From positions 1,178,001 to 1,242,000 of the forward strand of contig NZ_RJKV01000002.1 of the NCBI RefSeq assembly GCF_003751305.1: a stretch of DNA of 64,000 nt. Direction: 5' to 3'. Under the pieces are notes generated by a model. The model was not told the DNA's origin and did not search any database. It saw nothing but the letters and a program-made list of their open reading frames with translations. Positions 8,436 through 18,140 of this stretch are shown piece after piece. Positions within the stretch are counted from its first letter, which is position 1; every line of letters begins with the position of its first letter. The position numbers and the translations under genes were made by a program. Source of the DNA: Stenotrophomonas rhizophila (GTDB lineage Bacteria; Pseudomonadota; Gammaproteobacteria; Xanthomonadales; Xanthomonadaceae).

Positions 8436-9800
8436 ATGTCCCAGCTGAACCCCAAAGTCGGCTTCGTCAGCCTTGGCTGCCCGAAGGCCCTTGTCGATTC
8501 CGAGCGCATCCTCACCCAGCTGCGGTCCGAGGGCTACGACATCGTTCCCTCCTACGATTCGGCCGACGTGGTGGTGGTCAACACCTGCGGCTTCATCGAT
8601 TCGGCCGTGACCGAGTCGCTGGATGCGATCGGCGAGGCGATGAACGCCAACGGCAAGGTGATCGTCACCGGCTGCCTGGGCAAGCGCCCGGAGCAGATCC
8701 GCGAGGCCTACCCGAACGTGTTGGCGGTGTCGGGCCCGCAGGACTACATGAGCGTGATGGAGGCCGTGCACGCCGCGCTGCCGCCCAAGCACGATCCCTT
8801 CGTGGATCTGGTGCCCGACTACGGCATCAAGCTGACCCCGCGCCATTACGCCTATCTGAAGATTTCCGAAGGCTGCAACCACACGTGCAGCTTCTGCATC
8901 ATTCCCTCGATGCGCGGCAAGCTGGTCTCGCGCCCGGTCGATGAGGTGCTGCGCGAAGCCGAGCGGCTGGTGCGTGGTGGCGTCAAGGAACTGCTGGTGG
9001 TCTCCCAGGACACCTCGGCCTATGGCGTGGATGTGAAGTACGCCGAGCGCATGTGGCGCGACAAGGCCTACCAGACCCGGTTGAAGGCGCTGTGCGAAGG
9101 TCTGTCCGAGCTCGATGCCTGGACCCGCATGCACTACGTGTACCCGTACCCGCACGTGGACGAGATCGTGCCGCTGATGGCCGAAAACCGGATCCTGCCG
9201 TACCTGGATATCCCGTTCCAGCACGCCAGCCCGCGCATCCTCAAGCTGATGAAGCGCCCGGGCGCTGTCGACAAGACCCTGGAACGCGTGCAGCGCTGGC
9301 GCCAGCTCTGCCCGGACATCACCGTGCGCTCGACCTTCATCGTCGGCTTCCCGGGCGAGACCGATGCCGAGTTCGAGGAGCTGCTCAGCTTCCTGGACGA
9401 GGCGCAATTGGATCGCGTCGGTGCGTTTGCCTACTCGCCGGTCACCGGCGCGACCGCCAACGATCTGCCCGGTGCGGTGCCCGAAGAAGTGAAGCAGGAG
9501 CGTCTGGCCCGCTTCATGGCACGTCAGGCGGAGATCTCCGCCGCGCGCCTGGAAGCCAAGATCGGCACCGTGCAGCAGTGCCTGGTCGATGCCATCGAAG
9601 ACGGTATCGCAGTGGCGCGTTCGAAGGCCGATGCGCCGGAGATCGACGGCCTGGTGCATATCCAGAACGCCGATGACGCCAAGCTGCGTGTCGGTCAGTT
9701 CGTCGATGTCGAGATCACCGAGAGCGACGATCACGACCTGTTCGGTGACGCGATCATCGCGGCAGAAGCGCGCAAGCCGTTCGATCTGCAGGTGCTGTGA
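8436..9800 (+). CDS. rimO: Ribosomal protein S12 methylthiotransferase RimO
   Basis: This radical-SAM enzyme adds a methylthio group to the conserved aspartate of ribosomal protein S12. The 454 residues show the three UPF0004 cysteines (Cys15, Cys51, Cys80), the radical-SAM motif CNHTCSFC (Cys147, 151, 154) and a C-terminal TRAM domain. [12 protein letters not shown] separates it from the tRNA enzyme MiaB. ATG at 8436 begins the conserved sequence, and a longer in-frame stretch upstream is intergenic. A TATACT box at 8358-8363 may be the minus-10. The stop overlaps the next gene. Confidence 0.97.
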   Translation: MSQLNPKVGFVSLGCPKALVDSERILTQLRSEGYDIVPSYDSADVVVVNTCGFIDSAVTESLDAIGEAMNANGKVIVTGCLGKRPEQIREAYPNVLAVSGPQDYMSVMEAVHAALPPKHDPFVDLVPDYGIKLTPRHYAYLKISEGCNHTCSFCIIPSMRGKLVSRPVDEVLREAERLVRGGVKELLVVSQDTSAYGVDVKYAERMWRDKAYQTRLKALCEGLSELDAWTRMHYVYPYPHVDEIVPLMAENRILPYLDIPFQHASPRILKLMKRPGAVDKTLERVQRWRQLCPDITVRSTFIVGFPGETDAEFEELLSFLDEAQLDRVGAFAYSPVTGATANDLPGAVPEEVKQERLARFMARQAEISAARLEAKIGTVQQCLVDAIEDGIAVARSKADAPEIDGLVHIQNADDAKLRVGQFVDVEITESDDHDLFGDAIIAAEARKPFDLQVL

Positions 9801-10630
9801 TCGCAGTGGCGACGGCTGCCGATATCGGCGGTCGTCGCCGTTTCATCGCACCGCCGCGCGAAGCCGTGGATGCGGCCTGCTTCGCACAACCGATCTACGC
9901 CGGGCTGGGTGACGTGCAGGACCTGCTGATGGCGCCGAGCTGGCCCACCATTGCATCGCTCGATGCACGCCTCGCGCTGCCGGACGCGCATCTGGCCGAG
10001 CAGGACGAGACGCTGCTGGCCGACGGCCTGCACTATGAAACCCGCATTGCCGAGCGCGGCCAGATCGCCACGCGTGCGGACAACTGGCACGACCTGTTCA
10101 ACGCCCTGATCTGGGCGCGTTACCCCCACATCAAGCGCGCGCTCAACCGGCAGCAGTGCCGGCACATCGCGGCGATGGCGCCAGGGCAGCGCAACCGCGC
10201 GCAGGCTGCGTTGACCCAGTTCGACGAGAGCGGCGTGATCGTGCGCGTGCGCGAATCGGCGCTGCTGCGCGCGTGGGATCAGCACGATTGGAGTGCGTTG
10301 TTGGTGAACGGGGCAGGGCAGTGGCGACGTGGCGACATCGCCGTCGCGGCGGTGATCGGGCATGCGCTGCTGGAGCAGGCCTTGGTGCCCGAGCGCCTGC
10401 TGGTCGGCAAGTGCGTGGTGGTGCACGGCAATGACGATGCCGCCGCGATTGCGGCGGTGGCGCAGGCAATCGCGGACGGTGTGCTGCTCAATGATCCCCT
10501 GGAACTGCGGCCATTGCCGTTGGCGGGGATTCCCGGGTGGCACGCGCGGCAGGACGCGGGCTTCCATGCGCGGGCCGACTACTTCCGCCCGTTGCGCGAG
10601 GGCCGCGCGTATCCCGCAGCGCTGGGGTGA
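9797..10630 (+). CDS. DUF3025 domain protein
   Basis: This 277-residue protein belongs to the DUF3025 family, recognised by [21 protein letters not shown]-like text in the middle (broken here as [10 protein letters not shown] and [11 protein letters not shown]). No signal peptide or membrane helix is evident, so it is probably cytosolic. Its function is unknown. It starts with GTG in a 4-base overlap (GTGA) with the rimO stop, so it is translated with RimO. That coupling hints at a role in ribosome or translation maintenance but proves nothing. Confidence 0.85.
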   Translation: MIAVATAADIGGRRRFIAPPREAVDAACFAQPIYAGLGDVQDLLMAPSWPTIASLDARLALPDAHLAEQDETLLADGLHYETRIAERGQIATRADNWHDLFNALIWARYPHIKRALNRQQCRHIAAMAPGQRNRAQAALTQFDESGVIVRVRESALLRAWDQHDWSALLVNGAGQWRRGDIAVAAVIGHALLEQALVPERLLVGKCVVVHGNDDAAAIAAVAQAIADGVLLNDPLELRPLPLAGIPGWHARQDAGFHARADYFRPLREGRAYPAALG

Positions 10631-10671
10631 TGCGGCGGCTGCTCTACCCCCGCTGGTTTCCGGCGTCACGT

Positions 10672-10695
10672 GTAGATCCACGCCATGCGTGGATG
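10672..10695. repeat. GTAG palindromic repeat (SMAG-like)
   Basis: GTAG is followed by the hairpin ATCCACG-CCATG-CGTGGAT. It lies between the converging DUF3025 and greB genes and may double as a weak terminator. Confidence 0.75.
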
Positions 10696-10702
10696 CACCC
10701 TG

Positions 10703-11206
10703 TCAGCCGGGGTACGCCACCGACAGGATCGCGAACCCATGGCGACCGCTGGGCAGCTCCACCTCGAACTCATCGTCCACGCGTTTCTTCAACAACGCGC
10801 GCGCCAATGGCGAATCGATGCTGATCCAGCCCGCACCGGCATCGGTCTCGTCCGGGCCGACGATGCGATACACGTGGATGTCGCCAGAGTCGACGTTCTC
10901 CAACTCGATCGTCGCGCCGAAGAACACCGCGTTCGGATCGGTCGGCGCGGTATCGACAATGCGCAGTGCCTCCAGCCGTTTGGTCAGGTAGCGCACGCGC
11001 CGATCGATCTCACCGAGCTGCTTCTTGCGGTAGGTGTACTCGGCATTCTCTGAGCGGTCGCCCTCCGCGGCGGCGGCGGCCAGTGCCTTCACCACTTCGG
11101 GGCGCTTGTGCCGCCACAGTTCGTCCAGCTCGGTCTTCAACCGCTGGTGGCCCTGTGCGGTGATCAGGGCCGTGCTTTTTTCCGCGGGGGGACGCCAACG
11201 CGACAT
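10703..11206 (-). CDS. greB: Transcription elongation/cleavage factor GreB
   Basis: GreB enters the RNA polymerase secondary channel and stimulates cleavage of backtracked transcripts. The 167 residues show the family pattern: an N-terminal coiled coil with [17 protein letters not shown] and the acidic tip DRSENAEY, then the C-terminal FKBP-like domain with [12 protein letters not shown] and [11 protein letters not shown]. Length and the [15 protein letters not shown] block favour GreB over GreA. A gene for a DUF853 ATPase lies 55 bp upstream on the same strand. Confidence 0.93.
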   Translation of the reverse strand: MSRWRPPAEKSTALITAQGHQRLKTELDELWRHKRPEVVKALAAAAAEGDRSENAEYTYRKKQLGEIDRRVRYLTKRLEALRIVDTAPTDPNAVFFGATIELENVDSGDIHVYRIVGPDETDAGAGWISIDSPLARALLKKRVDDEFEVELPSGRHGFAILSVAYPG

Positions 11207-11261
11207 CTGGTCTGCTTGTGCTCGTCAAAAGGTGCCGCGCCACAGGGCGCGACACGAAGTA

Positions 11262-12767
11262 TCAGCGCTTTCCGCCGAAAATACCGCCGAGCAGTCCGCG
11301 CACGATCTGGTTGCCCAGCTTGGTGCCCACGGTGCGCGTGGTCTGCTTGGCCATGGTTTCGATCATGCCTTGGCGGCGCTTGGTGCCGAAGATCGCATCC
11401 TTGATGCTCTGGCCGAAGCCGCCTTCCTGTGCCTCATCCTGCTGGCGTGTCCGGGCTTTCGGTGCATCGGTCTGCTCGACGGTCTTCTGCGCACGCTGTG
11501 CCAGCAGTTCTGCAGCGGATTCGCGGTTGATCGCGGTGTCGTAACGGGTGCCGACCGGGCTGCCGGCGCGTACCTGCGCACGTTCGGCCTCGGTGATGGC
11601 GCCCATCCGGCAACGCGGTGGCGCGATCTGGGTCTGCTGCACGGGCGAGGGAATGCCCTTGTCCTGCAGCGTGGACACCAGCGCTTCACCGGTACCCAGC
11701 TTGGCCAGCGTGGCGGCCACATCCAGCTTCGGGTTGGGCACGAAGGTTTCGGCGGCGACCTTCACCGCTTTCTGGTCGCGCGGCGTGAACGCACGCAGCG
11801 CATGCTGCACACGGTTGCCGAGCTGGCCGAGAATGTTGGCCGGCACGTCATCCGGGAACTGTGAGCAGAAGTACACGCCCACGCCTTTGGAGCGGATCAG
11901 CCGGACCACCTGCTCGATGCGCTGCACCAGTGCCGGCGGTGCGTCATCGAACAGCAGGTGCGCCTCATCGAAGATGAAGACCAGTTTGGGCTTTTCCAGA
12001 TCGCCCACTTCCGGCAGCGTTTCGAACAGCTCCGAGAGCAGCCACAGCAGGAAGGTGGAATACAGCCGCGGCTTGAGCACCAGCTGGTCGGCGGCGAGGA
12101 TGCCGATCACGCCGCGGCCATCGTGGTTGACGCGCATGAGGTCGGCCAGCTCCAGCGCAGGCTCGCCGAAGAACGCTTCGCCGCCGTCCTGCGACAGGCG
12201 CAGCAGCGAGCGCTGGATTGCCGCCACGGTCTGGGCACTGACCAGGCCATATTCGGTGGAGATGTCCTTGCGCTCCTCGGCGACCAGGCCGAGCAGGGCA
12301 CGCAGATCATCCAGATCGAGCAGCAGCAGGCCGCGGTCGTCGGCGAGCTTGAACACGATGTCCAGCACGCCGGCCTGGGTATCGTTGAGTTCCAGGATGC
12401 GCGCAAGCAGGGTCGGGCCCATCTCGCTGACCGTGGTGCGTACCGGGTGGCCGAGCTTGCCGTACAGGTCCCAGAAAATGGTCGGGCTGGCAGCGGGGGC
12501 GTAGTCGGTCACGCCGAGGTCGGTCGCGCGCTGCAGCAGCGCCTCGGTCCCGGCGCCGGCCACGGCCAAGCCGGACACGTCACCCTTCACATCGGCCAGG
12601 AACACCGGCACGCCGATCCGTGAAAAGCCTTCGGCCAAGGTCATCAGAGTGACGGTCTTGCCGGTGCCGGTGGCGCCGGCCACCAGACCGTGGCGGTTGC
12701 CCAGCCGCGGCAACAGGGTCACGGGGATGTCGTCGGTGATGCCTTTGCCGAGCAGAATCGGATCCAT
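11262..12767 (-). CDS. DUF853/HerA-like P-loop ATPase (YjgR type)
   Basis: This is a 501-residue P-loop protein of the HerA/FtsK superfamily, DUF853 group, homologous to E. coli YjgR. Walker A GATGTGKTVTL is near residue 33 and a Walker B-like LVFIFDEAHLLF lies in the middle. The C-terminal quarter is alanine-, arginine- and glutamine-rich. DNA translocation or helicase activity is presumed from the superfamily, and the biological role is not established. ATG at 12767 is preferred to an in-frame TTG two codons upstream because GAG lies 6 nt before it. It may be co-transcribed with greB. Confidence 0.9.
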   Translation of the reverse strand: MDPILLGKGITDDIPVTLLPRLGNRHGLVAGATGTGKTVTLMTLAEGFSRIGVPVFLADVKGDVSGLAVAGAGTEALLQRATDLGVTDYAPAASPTIFWDLYGKLGHPVRTTVSEMGPTLLARILELNDTQAGVLDIVFKLADDRGLLLLDLDDLRALLGLVAEERKDISTEYGLVSAQTVAAIQRSLLRLSQDGGEAFFGEPALELADLMRVNHDGRGVIGILAADQLVLKPRLYSTFLLWLLSELFETLPEVGDLEKPKLVFIFDEAHLLFDDAPPALVQRIEQVVRLIRSKGVGVYFCSQFPDDVPANILGQLGNRVQHALRAFTPRDQKAVKVAAETFVPNPKLDVAATLAKLGTGEALVSTLQDKGIPSPVQQTQIAPPRCRMGAITEAERAQVRAGSPVGTRYDTAINRESAAELLAQRAQKTVEQTDAPKARTRQQDEAQEGGFGQSIKDAIFGTKRRQGMIETMAKQTTRTVGTKLGNQIVRGLLGGIFGGKR

Positions 12768-12879
12768 GGTCAACTCGCAGTGTGAATAGGCGGGATTCTA
12801 AACGTCGGCATGGGCTGGCCGGCAGACGGGTTGCCCCGATGCAAGCGGCGCGGCTACTCTGCCCCATCGTTCGCACACA

Positions 12880-14493
12880 GTGCCAAAAATGCCCGTTCCT
12901 GTCTTGTTTGTCCGTGGTTGGCCGCTGTTGGCCGTTGCCGCGATGCTGTCGATCGTCCCCGAGGCCCATGCCCAGCGCGTCTCCGCCCGCGACAAGGCCA
13001 AGGTGGAGGCGCTCGACCAGCGCATGACAGCCGCCGAGAAGCGCTACAACGCGGCGCTGGTGCTGGTGAACAATGCCGACCCCAAGGGCACCAACGAGGC
13101 CGACGCCGCGCTGGAGGACATGGAGGATGTGATCAGCGCCTGCGTGGCCCAGAAGGGCTGTCTGGTGAGCAATCTGCTGCCGACCTACAAGCGCCTGCTC
13201 AAGAGCAACGCCGACAGCCAACAGGACAGCGAGGACGGCACGGCCATCGCCGACGGCACCCTGCTGGAGGCCGACCCGGACCATGTCGGCCCGCTGGCCG
13301 CCGATGTGCCCGAAGCCGCCCGTGCCGCCGCGCTGCTCAACGACAAGCGGCACGCCTTCGACACCATGGTCGAGTACAACCCGGCCGTGCAGGCCGGCAT
13401 CCGCCGCTGGTTGACCGACATGCGCCCGGCGCTGCTCACCAGTTACGAGAACTACCAGAACCTGCGTGCGGTGATGTGGCCGGAGTGGGAAAAGCGCGGC
13501 CTGCCCGAGGCGCTGCTGTTCGGGATCATGGCCAAGGAATCCAACGGCCGCGTGCACGCCTCCTCGCGTGCCGGCGCCGCCGGGCTGATGCAGTTCATGC
13601 CCGCCACCGGGCGACGCTTTGGTCTCGGCCCGGACGGCACCGGTTTCGATACGCGCTTTGATGCCCGCAGCGCGGCCGAGGCCAGCGCGACCTACCTCAA
13701 CGAACGCATGCGTGAGCTCAACAACAGCGTCGAGCTGTCGCTGGCCGGTTACAACGGCGGTGAAGGCCGCGCCATCCGCGTGTTCCGCCAGTACCCGGGG
13801 CAGGGCTTCTGGACCGACAGCGTCTACAACCAGTTCCCGGGCGAGACCAAGGACTACGTGCCGATGGTGATCGCCGCGGCGTGGATCTATCTGCACCCGC
13901 AGCAGTACGGCGTGGAGTTCCCGAAGATCAGCGCGCAGCCGGCCACCATCCGCCTGGCCAAGTCGACCACGATCTACGAGCTGACCATCTGCCTGGGCAG
14001 CGCCGGCACCCGTGACGGCTACATGCGCGCGCTGCGCAACCTCAACCCGCGCTATGAGGCCGACGGCTGGATTCCGGCCGGCACCACCATCAACGCGACC
14101 ACCCGCATCGCCGGTCTGTACAACCGCTTCTGCGTCAGCGGCCCCCGCGCCGATCTGGCCCGCACCCTCATCACCGCCGACCTCAATGCGGCGATCGTGC
14201 GGCCTACAGCGGTCAGCTACACCGGCAACGTGGCGGTGGGCAGCGTGGTGCCGGTCGCGCAGGCGCAGGCCATGCCCGCGGTGACCCCGGCCGCGCCGGT
14301 AGCCGTCCCGGCCGCCAAGCCCAAGGCCAAGCCGGCCCGCAGTTACAAGGTCGGTAAGGGCGAGACCCTCGGCAGGATCGCGGCCAGGTTCCAGTGCGAC
14401 GTGCCGACCCTGGCCCGGGCCAACGGCCTCAAGGCACCGGCCTATTCGCTCAGGCAGGGCCAGAGCATCAAGCTGCAGGGCTGCGACAAGTAA
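12880..14493 (+). CDS. Membrane-bound lytic murein transglycosylase (MltD-like) with LysM
   Basis: This periplasmic muramidase cleaves peptidoglycan glycan strands to 1,6-anhydro ends. The 537 residues have a signal peptide (to about HA before QRVS), an N-terminal helical region, an SLT domain with catalytic Glu220 in KESNGR followed by SSRAGAAGLMQFMPATG and the substrate motif LAGYNGGEGRA, and a C-terminal LysM (about residues 488-535) after an Ala/Pro linker. Only one LysM is clear, fewer than in E. coli MltD. No lipobox is seen. The start may be GTG at 12880 or ATG at 12889, since neither has a strong ribosome site. Confidence 0.9.
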   Translation: MPKMPVPVLFVRGWPLLAVAAMLSIVPEAHAQRVSARDKAKVEALDQRMTAAEKRYNAALVLVNNADPKGTNEADAALEDMEDVISACVAQKGCLVSNLLPTYKRLLKSNADSQQDSEDGTAIADGTLLEADPDHVGPLAADVPEAARAAALLNDKRHAFDTMVEYNPAVQAGIRRWLTDMRPALLTSYENYQNLRAVMWPEWEKRGLPEALLFGIMAKESNGRVHASSRAGAAGLMQFMPATGRRFGLGPDGTGFDTRFDARSAAEASATYLNERMRELNNSVELSLAGYNGGEGRAIRVFRQYPGQGFWTDSVYNQFPGETKDYVPMVIAAAWIYLHPQQYGVEFPKISAQPATIRLAKSTTIYELTICLGSAGTRDGYMRALRNLNPRYEADGWIPAGTTINATTRIAGLYNRFCVSGPRADLARTLITADLNAAIVRPTAVSYTGNVAVGSVVPVAQAQAMPAVTPAAPVAVPAAKPKAKPARSYKVGKGETLGRIAARFQCDVPTLARANGLKAPAYSLRQGQSIKLQGCDK

Positions 14494-14607
14494 GCCATAA
14501 CCGGGTAGGCTCGCCGGCATTACGCCTGCGGCCGCCCGGCCCAGCACATCCATCGCAGCGTCGGCCACGTGCCGGTGCTCACCGCAACACGCATACAGGA
14601 CACCAAG

Positions 14608-14949
14608 ATGGATATCACCGCAATCAACGAGATGTTCACCAACATCCGTGAAAACACCGATTGGGACCTCAACGGCCCGATGCTGTGGGGCTACTTCTTC
14701 GTCAACACCACCCCGGAGCCGCTGCACGGCCTGGGCGAGAAGCTGGTCGAACTGGGGTATACCCTGGTGGAAGTGTTCGAGCCGGACCTTGAAGAAGGCG
14801 AAGACCCGTACCACGTGCTGCACGTGGAGCGCGCCGAGGTGCATACGGAAGCCTCGCTGGATGCCCGCAACCATGAGCTGCAGGCCCTGGCCGAAGCGAA
14901 CGGCGTGGAAGACTACGACGGCATGGACGTCGGCCCGGTCGAGATCTGA
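14608..14949 (+). CDS. rraB: RraB-family RNase E regulator
   Basis: RraB binds RNase E and inhibits its activity, altering mRNA decay. The 113 residues are acidic and carry the family features: LNGPMLWGYFFVNTTPEPL in the first half, then GYTLVEVFEPDLEEG and HVERAEVHT. ATG at 14608 is preceded by AGGA at a good distance. Upstream in-frame codons from 14569 lack a ribosome site. It ends at a strong bidirectional terminator. Confidence 0.85.
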   Translation: MDITAINEMFTNIRENTDWDLNGPMLWGYFFVNTTPEPLHGLGEKLVELGYTLVEVFEPDLEEGEDPYHVLHVERAEVHTEASLDARNHELQALAEANGVEDYDGMDVGPVEI

Positions 14950-14964
14950 TCGCAGCGCAACGCG

Positions 14965-15006
14965 CCACAAAAAAACGCCCCGGTGTCCCGGGGCGTTTTT
15001 TTGTGG
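14965..15006. terminator. Bidirectional intrinsic terminator
   Basis: A long perfect stem has A7 on the left and T7 on the right around ACGCCCCGG / CCGGGGCGT with a short loop. It terminates rraB on the plus strand and could terminate psd on the minus strand. Confidence 0.93.
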
Positions 15007-15018
15007 GCATGAGCCCCA

Positions 15019-15083
15019 GGTAGTGCCGGCCGCTGGCCGGCTCCCCGTAATGCCTGCGATGCCGGCCAGCGGCCGGCACTACC
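15019..15083. repeat. Inverted pair of GTAG palindromes (SMAG-like dimer)
   Basis: Two GTAG elements face each other: GGTAGTGCCGGCC...GGC at 15019-15041 and its reverse complement at 15061-15083, separated by 19 bp. Each folds alone, or the pair forms one 23-bp stem. Such dimers are a described arrangement of SMAG repeats and may act as 3' mRNA stabilisers for psd. Confidence 0.85.
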
Positions 15084-15084
15084 G

Positions 15085-15927
15085 TCACTTCAGGGTGGCC
15101 AGCGCCTGCCCCAACTGGACCGCATGCTCGGCATCCAGATGCGGCGCGAACTCGGCCACGCCGGGCGGGAGCAGCACGATCACGGTCGAGCCGTAATTGA
15201 AGCGCGCCATCTCCGCGAAGCGCTCCAGGGTGATGCCCTTGCCGCGGTAATCCTTGCGCGTGATCGTATCGCCGTAGGCCGGAATCTCCTCGCCGCCCCA
15301 CACCGTCTCCACGCCGGAGACCAGCAGCGCGCCGACCATCACCGAGACCATCGGGCCGAAGTCGGTATCGAAGTGACACACCAGGCGTTCGTTGCGGGCG
15401 AACAGCCCCGGCACCATGTTCACCGCAGCCGGGCCGACACTGAACAACCGTCCCGGCACATGCACGGTCTCGCGCAGGGTGCCGGTCCACGGCATGTGCA
15501 CACGGTGGTAGTCCTTCGGCGACAGATACACCGTGGCGAACAGGCCCTGGTGGAACACCTCCGCATCATTGGCATCGCCCAGCAGCTCGGCGGCGGTGAA
15601 GGACTGGCCCTTGGCCTGGAAGATGCGCCCGTCTTCGATCTTGCCCAGCTGGCTGATCCGGCCATCGGCCGGCATCACCAGCGTACGCGGATCGGCATCG
15701 GCCACGCGGGCGCCCGGCTTCAACGCCCGGGTGAAGAACTGATTGAAGGTCGGGTAGCTGCGCGGATCCGGATTGGCCGCCTCGGCCAGATTCACGCCGA
15801 ACTTGGCAGTCACCGTATCGATCAGCCAGCGCGAGACCCGCGGGTTGCTGGAGTACGCCAGTCTGCGCGCCATGGACGACAGCAGGCGGTGGGGCAGGGC
15901 GTAGCTCAGCGTGGTCATCAAACTCAT
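15085..15927 (-). CDS. psd: Phosphatidylserine decarboxylase proenzyme
   Basis: This inner-membrane enzyme converts phosphatidylserine to phosphatidylethanolamine. The 280-residue proenzyme cleaves itself at Gly246-Ser247 in [12 protein letters not shown] to give the alpha chain with an N-terminal pyruvoyl group. The common motif is LGST, and here Tyr replaces Leu. Other family blocks are [18 protein letters not shown] and FARNERLV. The start ATG overlaps the stop of the SCO gene (ATGA), so the two are coupled. It is followed by the inverted GTAG pair. Confidence 0.96.
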   Translation of the reverse strand: MSLMTTLSYALPHRLLSSMARRLAYSSNPRVSRWLIDTVTAKFGVNLAEAANPDPRSYPTFNQFFTRALKPGARVADADPRTLVMPADGRISQLGKIEDGRIFQAKGQSFTAAELLGDANDAEVFHQGLFATVYLSPKDYHRVHMPWTGTLRETVHVPGRLFSVGPAAVNMVPGLFARNERLVCHFDTDFGPMVSVMVGALLVSGVETVWGGEEIPAYGDTITRKDYRGKGITLERFAEMARFNYGSTVIVLLPPGVAEFAPHLDAEHAVQLGQALATLK

Positions 15928-16574
15928 GGGGCGGATTTCTCGGTCAGCAGTTGCAGGTCGCGGGCAATGGCCTGCGCTTGGAAAGGAGGGCGGATCAGAC
16001 CGGCCAGGCGGCCTTCCGGGTCCAGCACGGCCAGGCTGGCCGAGTGTTCGAGGGTGTAATCCTCGGGATTCTCATCGAAGTGCTTGCCCGGCACCTTCTG
16101 GAACACGAAGCCCAGCGAGGTGGCAAAGCGTTCCAGCGAGGGCACATCGGCCGTCGCGGCCAGCGTGTCCTTATGGAACGCATGCACGTACTCGCCCAGC
16201 CGTGCCGGCGTGTCGCGCTCGGGATCGACCGAAATGAAGACCAGCCGCGGGCGCAGCGTCTCGGGCAAGGCTTCCCATTGTTTCTGGGCCTGCGCAAGAT
16301 CGGCCAGCGTGGTCGGGCACACATCCGGGCAGAAGGTGAAGCCCAGGAACACCAAGGTCCAGTGGCCCTTCAGCTCGCCCGGGATCAGGCGAGTGCCATC
16401 GGACTGGCCCAGGTTGAAATCGGGCAGCGGGCGCGGCTGCGGATAGAACGTGATCGACTCGGTGGCGGGGCGGTCACCGCTTGGCTCGGGCGCGAAGACC
16501 TTCTGCGCCACGACCAGGCCCAGCCCGGCGGCCAGGGCGATCAGCAGGATGATGCCGACATTGCGATTGAACAT
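15924..16574 (-). CDS. SCO1/SenC-family copper chaperone
   Basis: SCO proteins deliver copper to the CuA centre of cytochrome c oxidase or act as thiol reductants. The 216 residues contain one N-terminal membrane anchor (about residues 7-23), a thioredoxin-like fold, the copper-binding Cys82 and Cys86 in FCPDVCP and His177 in LEHSAS. ATG at 16574 is chosen because the membrane helix follows directly, and the frame continues 24 codons upstream without support. No cytochrome oxidase genes lie nearby. It is the first gene of a coupled pair with psd. Confidence 0.93.
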   Translation of the reverse strand: MFNRNVGIILLIALAAGLGLVVAQKVFAPEPSGDRPATESITFYPQPRPLPDFNLGQSDGTRLIPGELKGHWTLVFLGFTFCPDVCPTTLADLAQAQKQWEALPETLRPRLVFISVDPERDTPARLGEYVHAFHKDTLAATADVPSLERFATSLGFVFQKVPGKHFDENPEDYTLEHSASLAVLDPEGRLAGLIRPPFQAQAIARDLQLLTEKSAP

Positions 16575-16640
16575 AAGGGCCCCGTCCCGGAAGTGGCCAC
16601 CATGATAGAGGGAGCCACGCCGGATTGTCGGGAGGGGCGT

Positions 16641-16739
16641 CGGCACGGGTGGGTTTCCGGGACCCGCCGTGAATCCATCCCTGGAGTCTCGTGAGCAGCA
16701 TCCATGCTGCTCAACGGTCCCGGAACCCCACCCGTGCCG
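16641..16739 (-). repeat. Three-way-junction palindromic element, copy 1
   Basis: The outer arms (16641-16664 and 16716-16739) are complementary at 23 of 24 positions. Inside are a perfect hairpin around GAGCAGCAT / ATGCTGCTC and a conserved block ending in CACGGCG when read on the minus strand. This copy is the most divergent. In its small third helix TCC pairs with GGA where the other copies have CCC and GGG, a compensatory change. Confidence 0.8.
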
Positions 16740-16845
16740 CCACCTCGACAGTTGGCCGGCGCGTCTGGGTAAGCAGAGCCAGGTGCACAGCCGAGCATCG
16801 AAACCTCAGCGTCTGGGGCAGGGCACGGATTGCTGTTGGCGAAAT

Positions 16846-16867
16846 GCCGAGCATGGCTCGGCACTAC
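16846..16867. repeat. GTAG palindromic repeat (SMAG-like)
   Basis: Read on the minus strand it is GTAGTGCCGAGC-CAT-GCTCGGC. The stem differs in sequence from the GGCCGGC type at other sites, so it is a different subtype of the same repeat family. Confidence 0.7.
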
Positions 16868-16946
16868 AAAAACCGCATGCGATGCGTAATTCGTGCGCTA
16901 TCGCCTTGGCCTTGGCTGTTCCCGAAAGAACCAACCCACTGTCAAC

Positions 16947-17054
16947 GGCGTGGCGGGGGTGGGAGGGCGGGACCGTCAAGCGGCATGGATGCCGCTTGTC
17001 GAGCCCCCAGGGATGGGTTCACGGCGTGTCCCGCCCTCCCACCTCCGCCGCGCC
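16947..17054 (+). repeat. Three-way-junction palindromic element, copy 2
   Basis: The outer arms (16947-16973 and 17028-17054) are complementary except at two positions. An inner hairpin AAGCGGCAT / ATGCCGCTT and the core GAGCCCCC, GGGTTCACGGCG follow. It lies 208 bp from copy 1 and in the opposite orientation. Confidence 0.8.
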
Positions 17055-17176
17055 AACCCACGAGCTGACAACCGCCGCATTGGCTTCTGTCTTGATCCTG
17101 GTCCTGGCCTGGCCTTGCCTGGCTCAGGCTCCGGCTCGTTTCGACTGCAACGGATGCCCCGGCCCGCCCCAGCGCC

Positions 17177-17182
17177 TATAAT
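17177..17182 (+). promoter_or_regulatory. Minus-10 box of prmB
   Basis: A perfect TATAAT lies 28 bp before the prmB start, predicting a short leader of roughly 20 nt. No good minus-35 hexamer is seen at 16-18 bp. Confidence 0.55.
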
Positions 17183-17210
17183 CGGGGGCCACATTGCCTG
17201 TTGCCCCGCC

Positions 17211-18140
17211 ATGACCGCCGAAACGGCCGCCGAACTCCACACGATCATCGACCTGATCCGCTACGGCACCAGCCGTTTCAACGCCGCAGGGCTGACCTTC
17301 GGGCACAGCTACGACAACGCACTGGACGAAGCCACCCAGCTCGTCCTGCACAGCCTGCACCTCCCGCATGACCTCGGCCCCGCCTACGGCCAGGCCCGCC
17401 TGCTGCAGGACGAAAAGATCCGCGTGCTGGACCTGTTCCAGCGCCGCATCGACGAGCGCATCCCGGCTGCCTACCTCACCGGTGAAGCCTGGTTCGCCGG
17501 CCTGAGCTTCAAGAGCGACACGCGCGCCCTGGTGCCGCGCTCGCCGATCGCCGAACTGATCGAGTGCGGCTTCGAGCCGTGGTTGGCCGGCCGCGATGTC
17601 CATCGCGCCCTCGACCTGTGCACCGGCTCGGGCTGCATCGCCATCGCCATGGGCCACTACTACCCGAACTGGGACGTAGACGGCGTCGACCTCAGCGACG
17701 AGGCATTGTCGCTGGCCGAAGAGAACAAGGAACGTCTGCAGACGTCCAACGTCACCCTGCTCAAGTCCGACCTGTTCAACGGCCTGACCGGCCGTCACTA
17801 CGACCTGATCGTCACCAATCCCCCGTACGTCACCAACGATGAGACCGATGCCCTGCCGCAGGAATACTCCTACGAGCCGGAGATGGGCCTGCGTGCCGGC
17901 GACGACGGCCTGGACCTGGTGCTGAAGATCCTGCGCGACGCCCCGCTGCACCTGAGCGAGGATGGCCTGCTGATCTGTGAAGTGGGCGAGTCCGAGCAGC
18001 ACCTGTACAAGCTGCTGCCGGAAGTGGATTTCCGCTGGGTCGAGTTCAAGGTCGGCCAGATGGGCATCTTCGCCGTGGAGTGCCGCGAACTGATCGCGCA
18101 CAACGCCCGCATCACCGAACTGGCAGCGCAGCGGCCGTGA
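17211..18140 (+). CDS. prmB: Ribosomal protein L3 glutamine methyltransferase PrmB
   Basis: PrmB methylates the glutamine of the GGQ-like site in ribosomal protein L3 (N5-methylation) and is related to PrmC/HemK. The 309 residues show [14 protein letters not shown], the SAM site [13 protein letters not shown] and the signature NPPYVTNDE that holds the target amide. The next gene is aroC, which also follows prmB in E. coli and many gammaproteobacteria and supports PrmB over PrmC. ATG at 17211 follows a TATAAT box. The stop overlaps the aroC GTG start. Confidence 0.95.
   Translation: MTAETAAELHTIIDLIRYGTSRFNAAGLTFGHSYDNALDEATQLVLHSLHLPHDLGPAYGQARLLQDEKIRVLDLFQRRIDERIPAAYLTGEAWFAGLSFKSDTRALVPRSPIAELIECGFEPWLAGRDVHRALDLCTGSGCIAIAMGHYYPNWDVDGVDLSDEALSLAEENKERLQTSNVTLLKSDLFNGLTGRHYDLIVTNPPYVTNDETDALPQEYSYEPEMGLRAGDDGLDLVLKILRDAPLHLSEDGLLICEVGESEQHLYKLLPEVDFRWVEFKVGQMGIFAVECRELIAHNARITELAAQRP

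Larger units (their letters stand above)
16575..17210. other. Divergent intergenic region rich in structured repeats
   Basis: There are 636 bp with no credible gene. Open frames here have unlikely composition and are produced by the repeats. The region contains two copies of the three-way-junction element in opposite orientation (16641-16739 minus, 16947-17054 plus), a GTAG palindrome (16846-16867) and the minus-10 box of prmB (17177-17182). Confidence 0.75.

Noticed and set aside
12580-14970. A 796-codon open frame on the minus strand across the transglycosylase
   Set aside because: It is a shadow of the well-supported MltD-like gene and of the adjacent ATPase, with no recognisable domain.
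16669-17181. Open frames on the plus strand before prmB
   Set aside because: They run through two palindromic elements and a GTAG repeat. Their composition is set by the repeats and similar peptides appear at every copy.
17211-18140. Assignment of the methyltransferase as PrmC/HemK
   Set aside because: The N-terminal region and the neighbouring aroC fit PrmB. PrmC usually lies next to prfA, which is absent here.
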